A stretch of 64,000 nucleotides of DNA from Eutreptiella sp. 'Long Island Sound 2002'. Its lineage: Eukaryota > Euglenozoa > Euglenophyceae > Eutreptiales > Eutreptiaceae. The notes beneath the pieces are model-generated. The model saw only the letters and a program-made list of their open reading frames with translations, had not been told where the DNA came from and searched no databases. The stretch spans positions 62,356,591 to 62,420,590 of the forward strand of contig OZ038380.1 of NCBI GenBank assembly GCA_964036045.1. Direction: 5' to 3'. Each line of letters begins with the position of its first letter. The first letter of the stretch is position 1. Both the position numbers and the translations under genes were made by a program. Shown here piece after piece: positions 57,601 to 64,000 of the stretch.

Positions 57601-60600
57601 TTGAGCAGGCAATGGTTGGTGCGCCCTGAAGGGCCTGCGAGGGGGGCTGCAACCTTCAAAGCCCGGGCACACCAGCCTTGGGGGACAAGGAGTCTTGCCC
57701 TGGCGGTGGTCGGTGCGTCCTGAAGGGCCTGCGAGGGGGGTTGCAGTCTCCAAGGCCCGGGCACACTAGCATGGGGGGACAGGGGGTCCTACCCGGGCGG
57801 TGGTCGGTGCAGCTTGAAGGGCTGGCGAGGAGGGCTGCAGACTTCAAGGCCCGGGCACAATAACCTGCTGGGACGGGGGGTCCTGCGCGGGCGGTGGTCG
57901 GTGCGTTCTGAAGGGCCTGCAAAGGGGGCTGCAGTCTCCAAGGCCCGGGCACACCAGCCTGGGGGGACATGGGATCCCGCCCAGGCGGTGGTCGGTGTTT
58001 CCGGAAGAGCTTGCGAGGGGGGCTGCAGTCTCCAAGGCCCGGGCACACCAGCGTGGGGGGACAGGGGGTGCTGCCCAGGCGGTGGTCGGTGCGTCGTTAA
58101 GGGCCTGCGAGGGGGGTTGCAACCTTCAAATCCCGGGCACACCAGCTTGGGGGGACAGGGGGTCCCGCCCAGGCGGTGGTCGGTGTGTCCGGAAGGGTCT
58201 GTGAGGGGGGCTGCGGTCTCCAAGGCCCGGGGACACCATCCTGGGGGGACAGCGGTTCTTGACCAGGCGATGGTTGGTGCGCCCGGAAGGGCGTGCGAGG
58301 AGGGCTGCCGTCTCCAAGGCCGGGGCACACCAGCATGGTGGGACAAGGGGTTTTGCCCGGGTGGTGGTCGGTGCGTCTTGAACGACCTGCGAGGGGGTCG
58401 TAGTCTCCAAGGCCCGGAAACACCAGCGTGGGGGGATAGGGGGTCCTGCGCAGGCGGTTGTCTGTGCTTCGTGAAGGGCTTGCGAGGGGGGTTGCAACCT
58501 TCAAAACCCGGGCACACTAGCGCGGGGAGACGGGGAGTCTTGCCCTGGCAGTGGTCGGTGCGTCCTGAAGGGCTTGCGAGGGGGGCTGCAGTCTCCAAGG
58601 CCCAGGCACACCAGCATGGGGGAACAGGGGGTCCTGCCCGGGCGGTGGTGGGTGCATCCTGAAGGGCCGGCGAGGGGGGCTGCAGTCTTCAAGGCCCGGG
58701 CACACCAGCCTGGGGGAACAGGGGGTCCTGCCCGGGCGGTGGTTGATGCGTTCTGAAGGGCCTACAAGAGCGGCTGCTGTATGCAAGGCCCGGGCACACC
58801 AGCCTCAGGGAATAGCGGTTCTTGACCAGGCGGTGGTTGGTGCGTCCTGAAGGGCCTTCGGGGGGGCTACAGTCGCCAAGGCCCGGGCACACGAGCCTCA
58901 GGGGACAGGTTGTCGTGCCAAGGCGGTGGTCGGTGCGTCCTGAGGGGCGTGCAACGGGGGCTGCAGTCTCCAAGGCCCGAACAAACCAGCCTGGGGGGAG
59001 AGGGGGTCCTGAGTAGGCAGTGGTCGTTGCGTTCTGAAACGCATGCCAGGGGGGTTGCAGTCTGCAAGGCTCAGGCACACCAACCTCGGGGACAGGGGAT
59101 CCTCCCCAGGCGGTGGTCAGTGCGTCCTGAAGGGCCTGCAACGGGGGCTGCAGTGTCCAAGGACCGGGCACACCAGCCTAGGGGGGGAGAGGGGGGGTCC
59201 TGCCTAGGCAGTGGTCGGTGCGTTCTGAAGGGCCTGCAAGGGGGGCTGCAGTCTCCAACGCCCGGGCACACCACCCTGGGAGGACAGGGGGTCCTGCCCA
59301 GGCGGTGGTCGGTGCGTCCTTAAGGGCCTGCGAGGGGGGCTGCAGTCTCCAAGGCTCGGGCACACCAACATGCGGGGACAAGGGGTGCAGCCCAGGCGGT
59401 GGTCGGTGCGTCGTGAAGGGCTTGCGCGGGGGGCTGCGGCGTTCAAATCCCGGGCACACCAGCCTGGGGGGACAGGGGGTCCCGTCCAGGCGGTGGTCGG
59501 TTTGTCTGGAAGGGTCTGCGAGGGGGACTGCAGTGTCCAAGGCCCGGGCACACCAGCCTTGGGGGACAGCGGTTCTTGATCAGGCCATGGTTGGTGCGCC
59601 CTGAAGGGCCTGCGAGGGGGGCTGCAACCTTCAAAGCCCGGGCACACCAGCCTGGGGGGACAGGGAGTCTTGCCTTGGCGGTGCTCGGTGCATCCTCAAG
59701 GGCCTGCGAGGGGGGCTGCAATCTCCAATGGGGGGACATGGGGTCCTACCCGGGCGGTGGTCGGTGCATCTTGAAGGGCCGGCGGGGGGGGCTGCATACT
59801 TCAAAGCCCGGGCACAATAACCCACGGGGACAGGGGGTCCTGCCCGGGCGGTGGTCGGTGCGTTCTGACGGGCTTGCAGAGAAGGCTGCAGTCTCCAAGG
59901 CCCGGGCACACCAGCCTTGGGGGACATGGGGTCCCGCCCAGGCGGTGGTCGGTGTGTCCGGAAGGGCTTGCGAGGGGGGCTGCAGTCTCCAAGGCCCGGG
60001 CACACAAGCGTGGGGGGAGAGGGGGTGCTGCCCAGGCGGTGGTCGGTGCGTCGTGAAGGGCCTGGGAGGGGGGGGCTCTCTTCAAATCCCGGGCACACCA
60101 GCTTGGGGGGACAGGGGGTCCCGCCCAGGCGGTGGTCGATGTGTCCGGAAGGGTCGGTGAGGGGGGCTGCAGTCTCCAAGGCCCGGACAAACCAGCCTAG
60201 GGGGACAGCGGTTCTGGACCAAGCGATGGTTGGTGCGCCCGGAAGGACCTACGTGGTGGGCTGCAACCTTCAAAGCCCGGGCACACCAGCTTGGGGGGAC
60301 AGGTAGTCTTGCCCTGGCGTTGGTCGGTGCGTTCTGAAGGGCCTGCGAGGGGGGCTGCAGTCTCCAAGGCCCGGGCACACCAGCATGGGGGGACAGGGGG
60401 TGCTGCCTAGGCGGTGGTCGCTTCGTCCTAAAGGGCCTGCGAGAGGGGTTGCAGTCTTCAGGGCCCGGGCACACCAGCCTAGGGGGACAGGGGGTCCTGC
60501 CCAAGCGGTCGTCAGTGCGTCCTGAAGGGCCTCCGAGGGGGGCTGCAACCTTCAAAGCCCGCGAGCACCAGCCTGGGGGACAGGCAGGCCTGCCCAGGCG

Positions 60601-63600
60601 GTGGTCGGCGCGTCCTGAAGGGCCTGCGAGAGGGGCTGCAGTCTCCAAGGCCCGGGCACACCAGCCTATGCGGGCAGGGAGTGTTGCCGTGGCGGTGGTC
60701 GGTGCGTCCTTGAGGGCCTGCGAGGGGGGCTGCAGTCTTCAAGGCCCGGGCACACCAGCATGGGTAGACAGGGGGCATTGCCTAGCCGGTGGTCGGTGCG
60801 TGCTGAAGGGCCGGCGAGGGGGGATCTAGCCTTCAAGGCCCGGGCAAACCAGCCTCGGGGGACACGGAGTCCTGCCCAGGTGATGGTCGGTGTGTTCTGA
60901 AGGGCCTGCGAGGGGGGTTGCAGTCTCTAAGGCTTGGGCACAGCAGCCTGGGTGGACAGGGGGACCCGCACAGGCGGTGGTCAGTGTGTCCGGAAGGGCC
61001 TGCGCGGGGGGCTGCAGTCTTCAAGGCTCGGACACACCAGCCTCCGGGGATAGGGGGTCCTCCCCAAGCGGTGGTCGGTGCGTCCTGAAGGGCCTGCAAC
61101 GGGGGCTGCAGTCCCCAAGTACCAAACACAGCAGCCTGGGGCGAGAGGGGGTCCTGAGTAGGCAGTGGTTGGTGCGTTCTGAAGGGCCTGCGAGGGGGGC
61201 TGCAGTCTCCAAGGCTTGGGCACACCAGCCTTCGGGGACAGGGGATCCTCCCCAGGCGGTGGTCGGTGCGACCTGAAGGGCTTGCAACGGGGGCTGCAGT
61301 CTCCAAGGACCGGGCAGACCAGCCTAGGGGGAGAGGGGGTCCTGCCTAGGCAGTGGTCGGTGCGTTCTGAAGGGCTTGCGAGGGGGGCTGTAGTCTCCAA
61401 CGCCCGGGCACACCAGCCTGGGGGGACAGGGGGTCCTGCCCGGGCGGTGGTCGGTGTGTCCTTAAGGGCCTGCGAGGGGGGCTGCAGTCTCCAAGGCTCG
61501 GGCACACCAACATGTGGGGACAGGGGCTGCAGCCCAGGCGGTGTTCGGTGCGTCGTGAAGGGCTTGCGCGGGGGGCTGCAACCCTCAAATCCCGGGCACA
61601 CAAGCCTTGGGGGACAGGGGGTCCCGTCCAGGCGGTGGTCGCTGTGTCCGGAAGGGTCTGCGAGGGGGGCTGCAGTCTCCAAGGTCCGGGCACACCAGCC
61701 TTGGGGGACAGCGGTTCTTGATCAGGCCATGGTTGGTGCACCATGAAGGGCCTGCGAGGGGGGCTGCAACCTTCAAAGCCCGGGCACAACAGCCTGGGGG
61801 GACAAGGAGTGTTGCCCTGGCGGTGGTCGGTGCATTCTGAAGGGCCTGCGAGGGGGGCTGCAGACTCCAATGGGGGGACATGGGGTCCTACCCGGGCGGT
61901 GCTCGGTGCATCCTTAAGGGCCCTCGCGGGGGGCTGCAGACTTCAATGCGCGGGCACAATAACCCACGGGGACAGGGGGTCCTGCCCGGGCGGTGGTCGG
62001 TGCGTTCTGAAGGGCTTGCAAAGGGGGCTGTAGTCTCCAAGGCCCGGGCACACCAGCCTGGGGGGACATGGGGTCCCGCCCAGGCAGTGGTCGGTGTGTC
62101 CGGAAGGGCTTGCGAGGGGGGCTGCAGTCTCCAAGGCCCGGGCACACAAGCGTGGGGGGACAGGGGGTGCAGCCCAGGACTTGGGCGGTACGTCGTGAAG
62201 GGTCTGCGAGGGGGGCTGCACCCTTCAAATCCCGGGCACACCAGCTTGGGGGACCAGGGGGTCCCGCCCAAGCGGTGGTCGGTGTGTCCGGAAGGGTCTG
62301 TGAGGGGGGCTGCAATCTCCAAGGCCCGGACAAACCAGCCTGGGGGGACAGCGGTTCTTGACCGAGCGATGGTTGGTGCGTCCGGAAGGACCTGCGTGGT
62401 GGGCTGCAACCTTCAAAGCGCAGGCACACCAGCCTGGGGAGAGAGGGGGTCCTGCCAAGGCGGTGGTCGGTTCGTCCCGAAAGGCCTGCGAGGGGGGCTG
62501 CAGTCTTCAGAGCCCGGGCACACCAATCTTGGGGGACATGGGGTCCTGCCCAGGCGGTGGTCGGTGTGTCGTGAAGGGCCTGCGAGGGGGGCTGCCGTCT
62601 CCAAGGCCGGGGCACACCAGCATGGTGGGGGATGGGGTTCCGCCCGGGCGGTGGTCGGTGCGTCCTAAAGGACCTGCGAGGGGGGCCGCAGTCTCCAAGG
62701 CCCGGGAACACGAGCTTGGGGGGACAGAGGATCCTGCCCGGGCGGTTGTCGGTGCGTCGTGAAGGGCCTGCGAGGGGGGCTGCAACCTTCAAAGCCCGAG
62801 CACAGCAGCCTGGGTGGACACGGGGTCCCGCCCAGGCGGTGGTCGGTGTGTCCGGAAGGGTCTGCGAGGGGGGTTGCAGTCTCCAAGCTCACCAGCCTAG
62901 GGGGACAGCGGTTCTTGACCAGGCGATGGTTGGCGTGCCCTGAAGGGCCTGCGAGGGGGGCTGCAACCTTCAAAGCCCGGGCACATCAGCTTGTGGGGAC
63001 AAGGAGTCTTGCCGTGGCGGTGGTCGGTGTGTTCTTAAGGGCCTGCGAGGGGGGCTACAATCTCCAAGGCCCGGGCACACCAGCATGGGGGGGCAGGGGG
63101 TGCTGCCTAGGCGGTGGTCGGTTCGTCCTCAAGGGCCTACGAGAGGGGTTGCCGTCTTCAGGGGCCGGGCACAGCTGCCTGGGGGGACAGGGGGTCCTGC
63201 CCAAGTGGGGGTCGGTGCGTCCTGAAGGACCTGGGAGGGGGGCTGCATGGTCTCCAACGCCCGGGCACACCATCCTGGGGGGACAGGGGGTCCTACCCAG
63301 GCGGTTGTCGTTGCGTCCTAAAGGGCCTGCGAGGGGGGCTGCAACCTTCAAAGCCCGGGAGCACCAGCCTGGGGGACAGGCAGGCTTGCCCCGGCGGTGG
63401 TCGGCGCGTGCTGAAGGGGCTGGGAGGGGGGCTGCAGTCCCCAAGGCCCGGGCACACCAGCCTATGAGGACAGGGAGTGTTGCCGTGGCGGTGGTCGGTG
63501 CGTCCTTCAGGGCCTGCGAGGGGGGCTGCAAGCTTCAAGGCCCGGGCACACCAGCCTGCGGGGACAGGGGGAATTGCCCAGCCGGTGGTCGGTGCGTGCT

Positions 63601-64000
63601 AAAGGGCCTGCGAGGGGGGTTCCAGCCTTCAAGGCACGGGCACATGAGCCTCGGGTAACACGGAGTCCTGCCCAGGGGGTGGTCGCTGCGTTCTGAAGGG
63701 CCTGCGAGGGGGGTTGCAGTCTCTAAGGCTTGGGCACAGCAGCCTGGGTGGACACGGGGTCCCGCCCACGCGGTGGTCGGTGTGTCCGGAAGGGCCTGCG
63801 AGGGGGGCTGCAGTCTCCAGGGCTCGGGCACACCAGCCTCGGGGGACAGGGGGTCCTCCCTAGGCGGTGGTCGGTGCGTCGTGAAGGGCCTGCAACGGGG
63901 GCTGCAGCCTCCAAGGCCCGGGCAGAGCAGCCTAGGGGGAGAAGGGGTCCTGCCTAGGCAGTGGTCGGCGCGTTCTGAAGGGCTTGCGAGGGGGGCTGCA
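54656..64000 (+). repeat. 94-95-bp minisatellite, about 99 copies, open at window end
   Basis: The monomer contains AAGGCCCGGGCACACCAGCC, GGGGGGACAGGGGGTCCTGC, CCAGGCGGTGGTCGGTGCG, TCCTGAAGGGCCTGCGAGG and GGGGCTGCAGTCTCC. Spacing is 94 bp, for example GCCCGGG at 57661 and 57755. Sub-families (GGAGTCTTGCCNTGG, AGCGGTTCTTGACC, GGGGTGCTGCC) recur in fixed order, showing higher-order units of about 2.0-2.14 kb. The array continues beyond the window. Cys/Gly/Arg-rich and Pro-rich frames on the two strands are artefacts. Confidence 0.98.

Noticed and set aside
39319-64000. CRISPR-like arrays (regular repeats with apparent spacers)
   Set aside because: The whole monomer varies together, with no constant repeat separated by unique spacers, no leader and no cas genes; the window is eukaryotic.
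1-64000. Defence island, biosynthetic cluster or viral genome
   Set aside because: No enzyme cassettes, capsid or polymerase genes are present outside retroelement remnants.

Overview
This is a repeat-dominated eukaryotic nuclear window with no bacterial-style operons. The evidence is decayed eukaryotic transposons (hAT, Ty3-like and LINE-like), probable coding exons bounded by GT...AG splice-like signals, telomere-like motifs, microsatellites, and tandem repeats covering roughly half of the 64 kb. The host species cannot be identified from the sequence. GC-rich, serine/proline-rich exons, long G/C homopolymers and large satellite arrays would fit several algae, other protists or invertebrates.

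Layout. (1) 1-9.3 kb is moderately AT-rich transposon debris: an unrecognised leader, a hAT transposase pseudogene (1.3-3.0 kb), and a long degenerate Ty3/gypsy-like retroelement (about 3.9-9.3 kb) with gag, zinc knuckle, aspartic protease, an extra domain and reverse transcriptase in order. Its gag is interrupted by a small AT-rich insertion. (2) 9.3-12.2 kb has no confident gene. (3) 12.2-16.2 kb and 35.1-35.5 kb carry GC-rich minus-strand reading blocks that can be joined, all in phase 0, into one hypothetical gene rich in Ser, Pro and Arg. (4) 16.26-34.77 kb is mostly one 39-bp satellite in blocks of changing orientation. It is interrupted by a C-rich (ACCC)n tract, a 120-bp GC repeat, a (CA)n tract and two islands. 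If the gene model is right, all of this lies in a single intron. (5) 36.3-38.8 kb has a telomere-motif palindrome, a possible plus-strand exon, a roughly 1.2-kb region bounded by inverted repeats, and tRNA-like sequences. (6) 39.3-64 kb is a succession of different minisatellites: 49 bp, 96 bp, about 126 bp, a loose ATCC/CACA-rich array, a 5-bp GTGTG repeat, 47 bp, and 94-95 bp. The last array runs off the end of the window and contains a 5'-truncated LINE-like insertion with RNase H.

Functionally there is no pathway here. The window reads as heterochromatin or subtelomere-like sequence in which satellites grew around, and probably inside, at least one gene. The long open frames in the satellites come from monomer lengths that are multiples of three, or from stop-poor GC-rich monomers, and should not be annotated as genes. 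The four GC-rich minisatellites share one property: each monomer contains an inverted repeat able to fold into a hairpin.
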